From assembly GCA_037783545.1 (NCBI GenBank), contig JBBELK010000213.1, forward strand, positions 2,046,001-2,110,000: DNA of 64,000 bases, in the 5' to 3' direction. Source of the stretch: Henricia sp. BOLD:AAB3569 (taxonomy: Eukaryota > Echinodermata > Asteroidea > Spinulosida > Echinasteridae). A program made the position numbers and the translations under genes. This document shows, in pieces, positions 12,358 to 25,921 of this stretch. Below the pieces are notes generated by a model. It did no database searches. It was not told where the DNA came from and saw only the letters and a list, made by a program, of their open reading frames with translations. The stretch's first letter is position 1. The number at the start of each line of letters is the position of its first letter.

Positions 12358-12424
12358 CTTTTGTTTTTAGTAAAATATTGTTCTTCTGTAAACGTTTCAA
12401 ATTACGCAAACCTGTTAAGCTTTC

Positions 12425-15400
12425 GTCTACGACCATACCACATTGAATACACCGGTTCCCGTCTGATCACCGCAGTTAAGCAACGTTGGGCTCGGTCAGT
12501 ACTTCGGTGGGAGACCTCCTGGGAATACCGAGTGTCGTAGGCACTCTTGTTTTTAGTAAAATATTGTTCTTCTGTAAACGTTTCAAATTACGCAAACCTG
12601 TTAAGCTTTCGTCTACGACCATACCACATTGAATACACCGGTTCCCGTCTGATCACCGCAGTTAAGCAACGTTGGGCTCGGTCAGTACTTCGGTGGGAGA
12701 CCACCTGGGAATACCGAGTGTTTTAGGCACTTTTGTTTTTAGTAAAATATTGTTCTTCTGTAAACGTTTCAAATTACGCAAACCTGTTAAGCTTTCGTCT
12801 ACGACCATACCACATTGAATACACCGGTTCCCGTCTGATCACCGCAGTTAAGCAACGTTGGGCTCGGTCAGTACTTCGGTGGGAGACCACCTGGGAATAC
12901 CGAGTGTCGTAGGCACTTTTGTTTTGTCGAGTAAAATATTGTTCTTCAGTAAACGTTTAAAATTACGCAAACCTGTTAAGCATTCGTCTACGACCATACC
13001 ACATTGAATACACCGGTTCCCGTCTGATCACCGCAGTTAAGCAACGTTGGGCTCGGTCAGTACTTCGGTGGGAGACCACCTGGGAATACCGAGTGTCGTA
13101 GGCACTTTTGTTTTTAGTAAAATATTGTTCTTCTGTAAACGTTTCAAATTACGCAAACCTGTTAAGCTTTCGTCTACGACCATACCACATTGAATACACC
13201 GGTTCTCGTCTGATCACCGCAGTTAAGCAACGTTGGGCTCGGTCAGTACTTCGGTGGGAGACCACCCGGGAATACCGAGTGTCGTAGGCACTTTTGTTTT
13301 TAGTAAAATATTGTTCTTCTGTAAACGTTTCAAATTACGCAAACCTGTTAAGCTTTCGTCTACGACCATACCACATTGAATACACCGGTTCCCGTCTGAT
13401 CACCGCAGTTAAGCAACGTTGGGCTCGGTCAGTACTTCGGTGGGAGACCACCTGGGAATACCGAGTGTCGTAGGCACTTTTGTTTTGTCGAGTAAAATAT
13501 TGTTCTTCAGTAAACGTTTAAAATTACGCAAACCTGTTAAGCATTCGTCTACGACCATACCACATTGAATACACCGGTTCCCGTCTGATCACCGCAGTTA
13601 AGCAACGTTGGGCTCGGTCAGTACTTCGGTGGGAGACCACCTGGGAATACCGAGTGTCGTAGGCACTTTTGTTTTTAGTAAAATATTGTTCTTCTGTAAA
13701 CGTTTCAAATTACGCAAACCTGTTAAGCTTTCGTCTACGACCATACCACATTGAATACACCGGTTCACGTATGATCACCGCAGTTAAGCAACGTTGGGCT
13801 CGGTCAGTACTTCGGTGGGAGACCACCTGGGAATACCGAGTGTCGTAGGCACTTTTGTTTTGTCGAGTAAAATATTGTTCTTCAGTAAACGTTTAAAATT
13901 ACGCAAACCTGTTAAGCATTCGTCTACGACCATACCACATTGAATACACCGGTTCCCGTCTGATCACCGCAGTTAAGCAACGTTGGGCTCGGTCAGTACT
14001 TCGGTGGGAGACCACCTGGGAATACCGAGTGTTTTAGGCACTTTTGTTTTTAGTAAAATATTGTTCTTCTGTAAACGTTTCAAATTACGCAAACCTGTTA
14101 AGCTTTCGTCTACGACCATACCACATTGAATACAACGGTTCCCGTCTGATCACCGCAGTTAAGCAACTTTGGGCTCGGTCAGTACTTCGGTGGGAGACCA
14201 CCTGGGAATACCGAGTGTCGTAGGCACTTTTGTTTTGTCGAGTAAAATATTGTTCTTCAGTAAACGTTTAAAATTACGCAAACCTGTTAAGCATTCGTCT
14301 ACGACCATACCACATTGAATACACCGGTTCCCGTCTGATCACCGCAGTTAAGCAACGTTGGGCTCGGTCAGTACTTCGGTGGGAGACCACCTGGGAATAC
14401 CGAGTGTCGTAGGCACTTTTGTTTTTAGTAAAATATTGTTCTTCTGTAAACGTTTCAAATTACGCAAACCTGTTAAGCTTTCGTCTACGACCATACCACA
14501 TTGAATACACCGGTTCCCGTCTGATCACCGCAGTTAAGCAACGTTGGGCTCGGTCAGTACTTCGGTGGGAGACCACCCGGGAATACCGAGTGTCGTAGGC
14601 ACTTTTGTTTTTAGTAAAATATTGTTCTTCTGTAAACGTTTCAAATTACGCAAACCTGTTAAGCTTTCGTCTACGACCATACCACATTGAATACACCGGT
14701 TCCCGTCTGATCACCGCAGTTAAGCAACGTTGGGCTCGGTCAGTACTTCGGTGGGAGACCACCTGGGAATACCGAGTGTCGTAGGCACTTTTGTTTTGTC
14801 GAGTAAAATATTGTTCTTCAGTAAACGTTTAAAATTACGCAAACCTGTTAAGCATTCGTCTACGACCATACCACATTGAATACACCGGTTCCCGTCTGAT
14901 CACCGCAGTTAAGCAACGTTGGGCTCGGTCAGTACTTCGGTGGGAGACCACCTGGGAATACCGAGTGTCGTAGGCACTTTTGTTTTTAGTAAAATATTGT
15001 TCTTCTGTAAACGTTTCAAATTACGCAAACCTGTTAAGCTTTCGTCTACGACCATACCACATTGAATACACCGGTTCCCGTCTGATCACCGCAGTTAAGC
15101 AACGTTGGGCTCGGTCAGTACTTCGGTGGGAGACCACCTGGGAATACCGAGTGTCGTAGGCACTTTTGTTTTTAGTAAAATATTGTTCTTCTGTAAACGT
15201 TTCAAATTACGCAAACCTGTTAAGCTTTCGTCTACGACCATACCACATTGAATACACCGGTTCCCGTCTGATCACCGCAGTTAAGCAACGTTGGGCTCGG
15301 TCAGTACTTCGGTGGGAGACCACCTGGGAATACCGAGTGTCGTAGGCACTTTTGTTTTGTCGAGTAAAATATTGTTCTTCAGTAAACGTTTAAAATTACG

Positions 15401-17406
15401 CAAACCTGTTAAGCATTCGTCTACGACCATACCACATTGAATACACCGGTTCCCGTCTGATCACCGCAGTTAAGCAACGTTGGGCTCGGTCAGTACTTCG
15501 GTGGGAGACCTCCTGGGAATACCGAGTGTCGTAGGCACTCTTGTTTTTAGTAAAATATTGTTCTTCTGTAAACGTTTCAAATTACGCAAACCTGTTAAGC
15601 TTTCGTCTACGACCATACCACATTGAATACACCGGTTCCCGTCTGATCACCGCAGTTAAGCAACGTTGGGCTCGGTCAGTACTTCGGTGGGAGACCACCT
15701 GGGAATACCGAGTGTTTTAGGCACTTTTGTTTTTAGTAAAATATTGTTCTTCTGTAAACGTTTCAAATTACGCAAACCTGTTAAGCTTTCGTCTACGACC
15801 ATACCACATTGAATACACCGGTTCCCGTCTGATCACCGCAGTTAAGCAACGTTGGGCTCGGTCAGTACTTCGGTGGGAGACCACCTGGGAATACCGAGTG
15901 TCGTAGGCACTTTTGTTTTGTCGAGTAAAATATTGTTCTTCAGTAAACGTTTAAAATTACGCAAACCTGTTAAGCATTCGTCTACGACCATACCACATTG
16001 AATACACCGGTTCCCGTCTGATCACCGCAGTTAAGCAACGTTGGGCTCGGTCAGTACTTCGGTGGGAGACCACCTGGGAATACCGAGTGTCGTAGGCACT
16101 TTTGTTTTTAGTAAAATATTGTTCTTCTGTAAACGTTTCAAATTACGCAAACCTGTTAAGCTTTCGTCTACGACCATACCACATTGAATACACCGGTTCC
16201 CGTCTGATCACCGCAGTTAAGCAACGTTGGGCTCGGTCAGTACTTCGGTGGGAGACCACCCGGGAATACCGAGTGTCGTAGGCACTTTTGTTTTTAGTAA
16301 AATATTGTTCTTCTGTAAACGTTTCAAATTACGCAAACCTGTTAAGCTTTCGTCTACGACCATACCACATTGAATACACCGGTTCCCGTCTGATCACCGC
16401 AGTTAAGCAACGTTGGGCTCGGTCAGTACTTCGGTGGGAGACCACCTGGGAATACCGAGTGTCGTAGGCACTTTTGTTTTGTCGAGTAAAATATTGTTCT
16501 TCAGTAAACGTTTAAAATTACGCAAACCTGTTAAGCATTCGTCTACGACCATACCACATTGAATACACCGGTTCCCGTCTGATCACCGCAGTTAAGCAAC
16601 GTTGGGCTCGGTCAGTACTTCGGTGGGAGACCACCTGGGAATACCGAGTGTCGTAGGCACTTTTGTTTTTAGTAAAATATTGTTCTTCTGTAAACGTTTC
16701 AAATTACGCAAACCTGTTAAGCTTTCGTCTACGACCATACCACATTGAATACACCGGTTCACGTATGATCACCGCAGTTAAGCAACGTTGGGCTCGGTCA
16801 GTTCTTCGGTGGGAGACCACCTGGGAATACCGAGTGTCGTAGGCACTTTTGTTTTGTCGAGTAAAATATTGTTCTTCAGTAAACGTTTAAAATTACGCAA
16901 ACCTGTTAAGCATTCGTCTACGACCATACCACATTGAATACACCGGTTCCCGTCTGATCACCGCAGTTAAGCAACGTTGGGCTCGGTCAGTACTTCGGTG
17001 GGAGACCACCTGGGAATACCGAGTGTCGTAGGCACTTTTGTTTTTAGTAAAATATTGTTCTTCTGTAAACGTTTCAAATTACGCAAACCTGTTAAGCTTT
17101 CGTCTACGACCATACCACATTGAATACACCGGTTCCCGTCTGATCACCGCAGTTAAGCAACGTTGGGCTCGGTCAGTACTTCGGTGGGAGACCACCCGGG
17201 AATACCGAGTGTCGTAGGCACTTTTGTTTTTAGTAAAATATTGTTCTTCTGTAAACGTTTCAAATTACGCAAACCTGTTAAGCTTTCGTCTACGACCATA
17301 CCACATTGAATACACCGGTTCCCGTCTGATCACCGCAGTTAAGCAACGTTGGGCTCGGTCAGTACTTCGGTGGGAGACCACCTGGGAATACCGAGTGTCG
17401 TAGGCA
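12425..17406 (+). rRNA. 5S rRNA genes 67-93 (second copy of the 27-unit duplication)
   Basis: Gene starts: 12425, 12611, 12797, 12986, 13172, 13358, 13547, 13733, 13922, 14108, 14297, 14483, 14669, 14858, 15044, 15230, 15419, 15605, 15791, 15980, 16166, 16352, 16541, 16727, 16916, 17102, 17288. Every diagnostic variant of genes 40-64 is present at +5,052 bp, including rare ones (G61T at 14108, C34T at 13172, A77T at 16727). The first marker difference I see is T96C in gene 17102, absent from its partner 12050. From 17102 on, the order instead matches genes 2315-3812, offset by 14,787 bp. The block therefore ends at a recombination switch near 17.1 kb. Confidence 0.96.
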
Positions 17407-17476
17407 CTTTTGTTTTGTCGAGTAAAATATTGTTTTTCAGTAAACGTTTAAAATTACGCAAACCTGTTAAGCATTC

Positions 17477-20400
17477 GTCTACGACCATACCACATTGAAT
17501 ACACCGGTTCCCGTCTGATCACCGCAGTTAAGCAACGTTGGGCTCGGTCAGTACTTCGGTGGGAGACCACCTGGGAATACCGAGTGTCGTAGGCACTTTT
17601 GTTTTTAGTAAAATATTGTTCTTCTGTAAACGTTTCAAATTACGCAAACCTGTTAAGCTTTCGTCTACGACCATACCACATTGAATACACCGGTTCACGT
17701 ATGATCACCGCAGTTAAGCAACGTTGGGCTCGGTCAGTACTTCGGTGGGAGACCACCTGGGAATACCGAGTGTCGTAGGCACTTTTGTTTTGTCGAGTAA
17801 AATATTGTTCTTCAGTAAACGTTTAAAATTACGCAAACCTGTTAAGCATTCGTCTACGACCATACCACATTGAATACACCGGTTCCCGTCTGATCACCGC
17901 AGTTAAGCAACGTTGGGCTCGATCAGTACTTCGGTGGGAGACCACCTGGGAATACCGAGTGTTTTAGGCACTTTTGTTTTTAGTAAAATATTGTTCTTCT
18001 GTAAACGTTTCAAATTACGCAAACCTGTTAAGCTTTCGTCTACGACCATACCACATTGAATACAACGGTTCCCGTCTGATCACCGCAGTTAAGCAACGTT
18101 GGGCTCGGTCAGTACTTCGGTGGGAGACCACCTGGGAATACCGAGTGTCGTAGGCACTTTTGTTTTGTCGAGTAAAATATTGTTCTTCAGTAAACGTTTA
18201 AAATTACGCAAACCTGTTAAGCATTCGTCTACGACCATACCACATTGAATACACCGGTTCCCGTCTGATCACCGCAGTTAAGCAACGTTGGGCTCGGTCA
18301 GTACTTCGGTGGGAGACCACCTGGGAATACCGAGTGTCGTAGGCACTTTTGTTTTTAGTAAAATATTGTTCTTCTGTAAACGTTTCAAATTACGCAAACC
18401 TGTTAAGCTTTCGTCTACGACCATACCACATTGAATACACCGGTTCCCGTCTGATCACCGCAGTTAAGCAACGTTGGGCTCGGTCAGTACTTCGGTGGGA
18501 GACCACCTGGGAATACCGAGTGTCGTAGGCACTTTTGTTTTTAGTAAAATATTGTTCTTCTGTAAACGTTTCAAATTACGCAAACCTGTTAAGCTTTCGT
18601 CTACGACCATACCACATTGAATACACCGGTTCCCGACTGATCACCGCAGTTAAGCAACGTTGGGCTCGGTCAGTACTTCGGTGGGAGACCACCTGGGAAT
18701 ACCGAGTGTCGTAGGCACTTTTGTTTTGTCGAGTAAAATATTGTTCTTCAGTAAACGTTTAAAATTACGCAAACCTGTTAAGCATTCGTCTACGACCATA
18801 CCACATTGAATACACCGGTTCCCGTCTGATCACCGCAGTTAAGCAACGTTGGGCTCGGTCAGTACTTCGGTGGGAGACCACCTGGGAATACCGAGTGTTT
18901 TAGGCACTTTTGTTTTTAGTAAAATATTGTTCTTCTGTAAACGTTTCAAATTACGCAAACCTGTTAAGCTTTCGTCTACGACCATACCACATTGAATACA
19001 CCGGTTCCCGTCTGATCACCGCAGTTAAGCAACGTTGGGCTCGGTCATTACTTCGGTGGGAGACCACCTGGGAATACCGAGTGTCGTAGGCACTTTTGTT
19101 TTGTCGAGTAAAATATTGTTCTTCAGTAAACGTTTAAAATTACGCAAACCTGTTAAGCATTCGTCTACGACCATACCACATTGAATACACCGGTTCCCGT
19201 CTGATCACCGCAGTTAAGCAACGTTGGGCTCGGTCAGTACTTCGGTGGGAGACCACCTGGGAATACCGAGTGTCGTAGGCACTTTTGTTTTTAGTAAAAT
19301 ATTGTTCTTCTGTAAACGTTTCAAATTACGCAAACCTGTTAAGCTTTCGTCTACGACCATACCACATTGAATACACCGGTTCCCGTCTGATCACCGCAGT
19401 TAAGCAACGTTGGGCTCGGTCAGTACTTCGGTGGGAGACCACCTGGGAATACCGAGTGTCGTAGGCACTTTTGTTTTTAGTAAAATATTGTTCTTCTGTA
19501 AACGTTTCAAATTACGCAAACCTGTTAAGCTTTCGTCTACGACCATACCACATTGAATACACCGGTTCCCGTCTGATCACCGCAGTTAAGCAACGTTGGG
19601 CTCGGTCAGTACTTCGGTGGGAGACCACCTGGGAATACCGAGTGTCGTAGGCACTTTTGTTTTGTCGAGTAAAATATTGTTCTTCAGTCAACGTTTAAAA
19701 TTACGCAAACCTGTTAAGCATTCGTCTACGACCATACCACATTGAATACACCGGTTCCCGTCTGATCACCGCAGTTAAGCAACGTTGGGCTCGGTCAGTA
19801 CTTCGGTGGGAGACCACCTGGGAATACCGAGTGTCGTAGGCACTTTTGTTTTTAGTAAAATATTGTTCTTCTGTAAACGTTTCAAATTACGCAAACCTGT
19901 TAAGCTTTCGTCTACGACCATACCACATTGAATACACCGGTTCCCGTCTGATCACCGCAGTTAAGCAACGTTGGGCTCGGTCAGTACTTCGGTGGGAGAC
20001 CTCCTGGGAATACCGAGTGTCGTAGGCACTCTTGTTTTTAGTAAAATATTGTTCTTCTGTAAACGTTTCAAATTACGCAAACCTGTTAAGCTTTCGTCTA
20101 CGACCATACCACATTGAATACACCGGTTCCCGTCTGATCACCGCAGTTAAGCAACGTTGGGCTCGGTCAGTACTTCGGTGGTAGACCACCTGGGAATACC
20201 GAGTGTCGTAGGCACTTTTGTTTTGTCGAGTAAAATATTGTTATTCAGTAAACGTTTAAAATTACGCAAACCTGTTAAGCATTCGTCTACGACCATACCA
20301 CATTGAATACACCGGTTCCCGTCTGATCACCGCAGTTAAGCAACGTTGGGCTCGGTCAGTACTTCGGTGGGAGACCACCTGGGAATACCGAGTGTCGTAG

Positions 20401-20967
20401 GCACTTTTGTTTTTAGTAAAATATTGTTCTTCTGTAAACGTTTAAAATTACGCAAACCTGTTAAGCATTCGTCTACGACCATACCACATTGAATACACCG
20501 GTTCCCGTCTGATCACCGCAGTTAAGCAACGTTGGGCTCGGTCAGTACTTCGGTGGGAGACCACCTGGGAATACCGAGTGTCGTAGGCACTTTTGTTTTG
20601 TCGAGTAAAATATTGTTCTTCAGTAAACGTTTAAAATTACGCAAACCTGTTAAGCATTCGTCTACGACCATACCACATTGAATACACCGGTTCCCGTCTG
20701 ATCACCGCAGTTAAGCAACGTTGGGCTCGGTCAGTACTTCGGTGGGAGACCACCTGGGAATACCGAGTGTCGTAGGCACTTTTGTTTTGTCGAGTAAAAT
20801 ATTGTTCTTCAGTAAACGTTTAAAATTACGCAAACCTGTTAAGCATTCGTCTACGACCATACCACATTGAATACACCGGTTCCCGTCTGATCACCGCAGT
20901 TAAGCAACGTTGGGCTCGGTCAGTACTTCGGTGGGAGACCACCTGGGAATACCGAGTGTCGTAGGCA
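17477..20967 (+). rRNA. 5S rRNA genes 94-112
   Basis: Gene starts: 17477, 17663, 17852, 18038, 18227, 18413, 18599, 18788, 18974, 19163, 19349, 19535, 19724, 19910, 20096, 20285, 20471, 20660, 20849. Genes 17102-18599 repeat the marker order of 2315-3812: a T-rich spacer variant, then C35A+C39A, then G71A with C112T+G113T, C28A, and T38A. From 18788 the order follows that of 6251-7373 (C112T+G113T, G75T, then A93T with altered terminator at 19910). The last two genes (20660, 20849) are consensus units with type A spacers. The spacer before 20471 is a B-to-A recombinant. Confidence 0.95.
20404..20470 (+). repeat. Recombinant B-to-A spacer (67 bp)
   Basis: Reciprocal form: GTTTTTAG and TTCTTCTGT (B), then TTTAAAATT and GCATTCG (A). 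A second example spans 46308-46374, before gene 46375. Finding both reciprocal classes argues for exchange between A and B units rather than stepwise mutation. Confidence 0.8.
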
Positions 20968-21037
20968 CTTTTGTTTTGTCGAGTAAAATATTGTTCTTCA
21001 GTAAACGTTTAAAATTACGCAAACCTGTTAAGCATTC

Positions 21038-21155
21038 GTCTACGACCATACCACATTGAATACACCGATTCCCGTCTGATCACCGCAGTTAAGCAACGTT
21101 GGGCTCGGTCAGTACTTCGGTGGGAACCACCTGGGAATACCGAGTGTCGTAGGCA
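21038..21155 (+). pseudogene. 5S copy with G31A and G89 deleted
   Basis: One base short: GGTGGGAACC replaces GGTGGGAGACC, so the GAGA loop of helix IV becomes a triloop inside Box C. It also carries G31A, which weakens helix III. Members: 21038, 22167, 24982, 27797, 30990; each causes a 185-bp step to the next gene. G31A alone occurs in ten further genes. Confidence 0.6.
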
Positions 21156-23036
21156 CTTTTGTTTTTAGTAAAATATTGTTCTTCTGTAAACGTTTCAAAT
21201 TACGCAAACCTGTCAAGCTTTCGTCTACGACCATACCACATTGAATACACCGGTTCCCGTCTGATCACCGCAGTTAAGCAACGTTGGGCTCAGTCAGTAC
21301 TTCGGTGGGAGACCACCTGGGAATACCGAGTGTCGTAGGCACTTTTGTTTTGTCGAGTAAAATATTGTTCTTCAGTAAACGTTTAAAATTACGCAAACCT
21401 GTTAAGCATTCGTCTACGACCATACCACATTGAATACACCGGTTCCCGTCTGATCACCGCAGTTAAGCAACGTTGGGCTCACTCAGTACTTCGGTGGGAG
21501 ACCACCTGGGAATACCGAGTGTCGTAGGCACTTTTGTTTTGTCGAGTAAAATATTGTTCTTCAGTAAACGTTTAAAATTACGCAAACCTGTTAAGCATTC
21601 GTCTACGACCATACCACATTGAAAACACCGGTTCCCGTCTGATCACCGCAGTTAAGTAACGTTGGGCTCGGTCAGTACTTCGGTGGGAGACCACCTGGGA
21701 ATACCGAGTGTCGTAGTCACTTTTTTTTGTCGAGTAAAATATTGTTCTTCAGTAAACGTTTAAAATTACGCAAACCTGTTAAGCATTCGTCTACGACCAT
21801 ACCACATTGAATACACCGGTTCCCGTCTGATCACCGCAGTTAAGCAACGTTGGGCTCGGTCAGTACTTCGGTGGGAGACCACCTGGGAATACCGAGTGTC
21901 GTAGGCACTTTTGTTTTGTCGAGTAAAATATTGTTCTTCAGTAAACGTTTAAAATTACGCAAACCTGTTAAGCATTCGTCTACGACCATACCACATTGAA
22001 TACACCGGTTCCCGTCTGATCACCGCAGTTAAGCAACGTTGGGCTCGGTCAGTACTTCGGTGGGAGACCACCTGGGAATACCGAGTGTCGTAGGCACTTT
22101 TGTTTTGTCGAGTAAAATATTGTTCTTCAGTAAACGTTTAAAATTACGCAAACCTGTTAAGCATTCGTCTACGACCATACCACATTGAATACACCGATTC
22201 CCGTCTGATCACCGCAGTTAAGCAACGTTGGGCTCGGTCAGTACTTCGGTGGGAACCACCTGGGAATACCGAGTGTCGTAGGCACTTTTGTTTTTAGTAA
22301 AATATTGTTCTTCTGTAAACGTTTCAAATTACGCAAACCTGTTAAGCTTTCGTCTACGACCATACCACATTGAATACACCGGTTCCCGTCTGATCACCGC
22401 AGTTAAGCAACGTTGGGCTCAGTCAGTACTTCGGTGGGAGACCACCTGGGAATACCGAGTGTCGTAGGCACTTTTGTTTTGTCGAGTAAAATATTGTTCT
22501 TCAGTAAACGTTTAAAATTACGCAAACCTGTTAAGCATTCGTCTACGACCATACCACATTGAATACACCGGTTCCCGTCTGATCACCGCAGTTAAGCAAC
22601 GTTGGGCTCACTCAGTACTTCGGTGGGAGACCACCTGGGAATACCGAGTGTCGTAGGCACTTTTGTTTTGTCGAGTAAAATATTGTTCTTCAGTAAACGT
22701 TTAAAATTACGCAAACCTGTTAAGCATTCGTCTACGACCATACCACATTGAATACACCGGTTCCCGTCTGATCACCGCAGTTAAGCAACGTTGGGCTCGG
22801 TCAGTACTTCGGTGGGAGACCACCTGGGAATACCGAGTGTCGTAGGCACTTTTTTTTGTCGAGTAAAATATTGTTCTTCAGTAAACGTTTAAAATTACGC
22901 AAACCTGTTAAGCATTCGTCTACGACCATACCACATTGAATACACCGGTTCCCGTCTGATCACCGCAGTTAAGCAACGTTGGGCTCGGTCAGTACTTCGG
23001 TGGGAGACCACCTGGGAATACCGAGTGTCGTAGGCA
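21038..23036 (+). rRNA. 5S rRNA genes 113-123 (6-unit duplication)
   Basis: Gene starts: 21038, 21223, 21412, 21601, 21789, 21978, 22167, 22352, 22541, 22730, 22918. Genes 21038-21789 and 22167-22918 share one marker order over 1,129 bp: G31A with G89 deleted, then G70A, then G70A+G71C, then a gene followed by an uninterrupted T8 run. Genes 21038 and 22167 are one base short because of the G89 deletion. Gene 21601 is a locally mutated copy (T24A, C57T, G117T). This block is the left edge of the higher-order repeat that dominates the next 16 kb. Confidence 0.95.
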
Positions 23037-23106
23037 CTTTTGTTTTTTCTAGTAAAATATTGTTCTTCAGTAAACGTTTCAAATTACGCAAACATGTTAA
23101 GCATTC

Positions 23107-25851
23107 GTCTACGACCATACCACATTGAATACACCGGTTCCCGTCTGATCACCGCAGTTAAGCAACGTTGGGCTCGGTCAGTACTTCGGTGGGAGACCAC
23201 CTGGGAATACCGAGTGTCGTAGGCACTTTTGTTTTGTCGAGTAAAATATTGTTCTTCAGTAAACGTTTAAAATTACGCAAACCTGTTAAGCATTCGTCTA
23301 CGACCATACCACATTGAATAAAACGGTTCCCGTCTGATCACCGCAGTTAAGCAACGTTGGGCTCGGTCAGTACTTCGGTGGGAGACCACCTGGGAATACC
23401 GAGTGTCGTAGGCACTTTTGTTTTAATTAGTAAAATATTGTTCTTCTGTAAACGTTTCAAATTACGCAAACCTGTTAAGCTTTCGTCTACGACCATACCA
23501 CATTGAATACACCGGTTCCCGTCTGATCACCGCAGTTAAGCAACGTTGGGCTCGGTCAGTACTTCGGTGGGAGACCACCTGGGAATACCGAGTGTCGTAG
23601 GCACTTTTGTTTTGTCGAGTAAAATATTGTTCTTCAGTAAACGTTTAAAATTACGCAAACCTGTTAAGCATTCGTCTACGACCATACCACATTGAATACA
23701 CCGGTTCCCGTCTGATCACCGCAGTTAAGCAACGTTGGGCTCGGTCAGTACTTCGGTGGGAGACCACCTGGGAATACCGAGTGTCGTAGGCACTTTTGTT
23801 TTTAGTAAAATATTGTTCTTCTGTAAACGTTTCAAATTACGCAAACCTGTTAAGCTTTCGTCTACGACCATACCACATTGAATACACCGGTTCCCGTCTG
23901 ATCACCGCAGTTAAGCAACGTTGGGCTCGGTCAGTACTTCGGTGGGAGACCACCTGGGAATACCGAGTGTCGTAGGCACTTTTGTTTTGTCGAGTAAAAT
24001 ATTGTTCTTCAGTAAACGTTTAAAATTACGCAAACCTGTTAAGCATTCGTCTACGACCATACCACATTGAATACACCGATTCCCGTCTGATCACCGCAGT
24101 TAAGCAACGTTGGGCTCGGTCAGTACTTCGGTGGGAGACCACCTGGGAATACCGAGTGTCGTAGGCACTTTTGTTTTTAGTAAAATATTGTTCTTCTGTA
24201 AACGTTTCAAATTACGCAAACCTGTTAAGCTTTCGTCTACGACCATACCACATTGGATACACCGGTTCCCGTCTGATCACCGCAGTTAAGCAACGTTGGG
24301 CTCGGTCAGTACTTCGGTGGGAGACCACCTGGGAATACCGAGTGTCGTAGGCACTTTTGTTTTTAGTAAAATATTGTTCTTCTGTAAACGTTTCAAATTA
24401 CGCAAACCTGTTAAGCTTTCGTCTACGACCATACCACATTGAATACACCGGTTCCCGTCTGATCACCGCAGTTAAGCAACGTTGGGCTCAGTCAGTACTT
24501 CGGTGGGAGACCACCTGGGAATACCGAGTGTCGTAGGCACTTTTGTTTTTAGTAAAATATTGTTCTTCTGTAAACGTTTCAAATTACGCAAACCTGTTAA
24601 GCTTTCGTCTACGACCATACCACATTGAATACACCGGTTCCCGTCTGATCACCGCAGTTAAGCAACGTTGGGCTCGGTCAGTACTTCGGTGGGAGACCAC
24701 CTGGGAATACCGAGTGTCGTAGGCACTTTTGTTTTTTGTAAAATATTGTTCTTCTGTAAACGTTTCAAATTACGCAAACCTGTTAAGCTTTCGTCTACGA
24801 CCATACCACATTGGATACACCGGTTCCCGTCTGATCACCGCAGTTAAGCAACGTTGGGCTCGGTCAGTACTTCGGTGGGAGACCACCTGGGAATACCGAG
24901 TGTCGTAGGCACTTTTGTTTTGTCGAGTAAAATATTGTTCTTCAGTAAACGTTTAAAATTACGCAAACCTGTTAAGCATTCGTCTACGACCATACCACAT
25001 TGAATACACCGATTCCCGTCTGATCACCGCAGTTAAGCAACGTTGGGCTCGGTCAGTACTTCGGTGGGAACCACCTGGGAATACCGAGTGTCGTAGGCAC
25101 TTTTGTTTTTAGTAAAATATTGTTCTTCTGTAAACGTTTCAAATTACGCAAACCTGTTAAGCTTTCGTCTACGACCATACCACATTGAATACACCGGTTC
25201 CCGTCTGATCACCGCAGTTAAGCAACGTTGGGCTCAGTCAGTACTTCGGTGGGAGACCACCTGGGAATACCGAGTGTCGTAGGCACTTTTGTTTTGTCGA
25301 GTAAAATATTGTTCTTCAGTAAACGTTTAAAATTACGCAAACCTGTTAAGCATTCGTCTACGACCATACCACATTGAATACACCGGTTCCCGTCTGATCA
25401 CCGCAGTTAAGCAACGTTGGGCTCACTCAGTACTTCGGTGGGAGACCACCTGGGAATACCGAGTGTCGTAGGCACTTTTGTTTTGTCGAGTAAAATATTG
25501 TTCTTCAGTAAACGTTTAAAATTACGCAAACCTGTTAAGCATTCGTCTACGACCATACCACATTGAATACACCGGTTCCCGTCTGATCACCGCAGTTAAG
25601 CAACGTTGGGCTCGGTCAGTACTTCGGTGGGAGACCACCTGGGAATACCGAGTGTCGTAGGCACTTTTTTTTGTCGAGTAAAATATTGTTCTTCAGTAAA
25701 CGTTTAAAATTACGCAAACCTGTTAAGCATTCGTCTACGACCATACCACATTGAATACACCGGTTCCCGTCTGATCACCGCAGTTAAGCAACGTTGGGCT
25801 CGGTCAGTACTTCGGTGGGAGACCACCTGGGAATACCGAGTGTCGTAGGCA
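23107..25851 (+). rRNA. 5S rRNA genes 124-138 (15-unit higher-order repeat, copy 1)
   Basis: Gene starts: 23107, 23296, 23485, 23674, 23860, 24049, 24235, 24421, 24607, 24793, 24982, 25167, 25356, 25545, 25733. Order: type M spacer unit; C26A+C28A; type C spacer unit; consensus A; consensus B; G31A; A22G; G70A; B; A22G with a TTTTTTG spacer; G31A with G89 deleted; G70A; G70A+G71C; A; unit after the T8 run. The higher-order period is 2,815 bp. Confidence 0.96.
23415..23484 (+). repeat. Type C intergenic spacer (70 bp), example
   Basis: B-like spacer with a three-base longer start: GTTTTAATTAG in place of GTTTTTAG. It precedes 23485, 26300, 29115, 32308, 35874, 45624 and 47506, in each case two units after an M-type position or its diverged equivalent. 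This shows that the M / C26A / C trio moved as one block. Confidence 0.85.
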
Positions 25852-25921
25852 CTTTTGTTTTTTCGAGTAAAACATTGTTCTTCAGTAAACGTTTCAAATT
25901 ACGCAAACATGTTAAGCATTC

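Noticed and set aside
6812..17300. Treating the 5,052-bp duplication as an assembly error
   Set aside because: It cannot be excluded from sequence alone, but the switch to a different marker order at 17.1 kb and the single-base differences there fit a real recombination event better than a simple duplicated contig.
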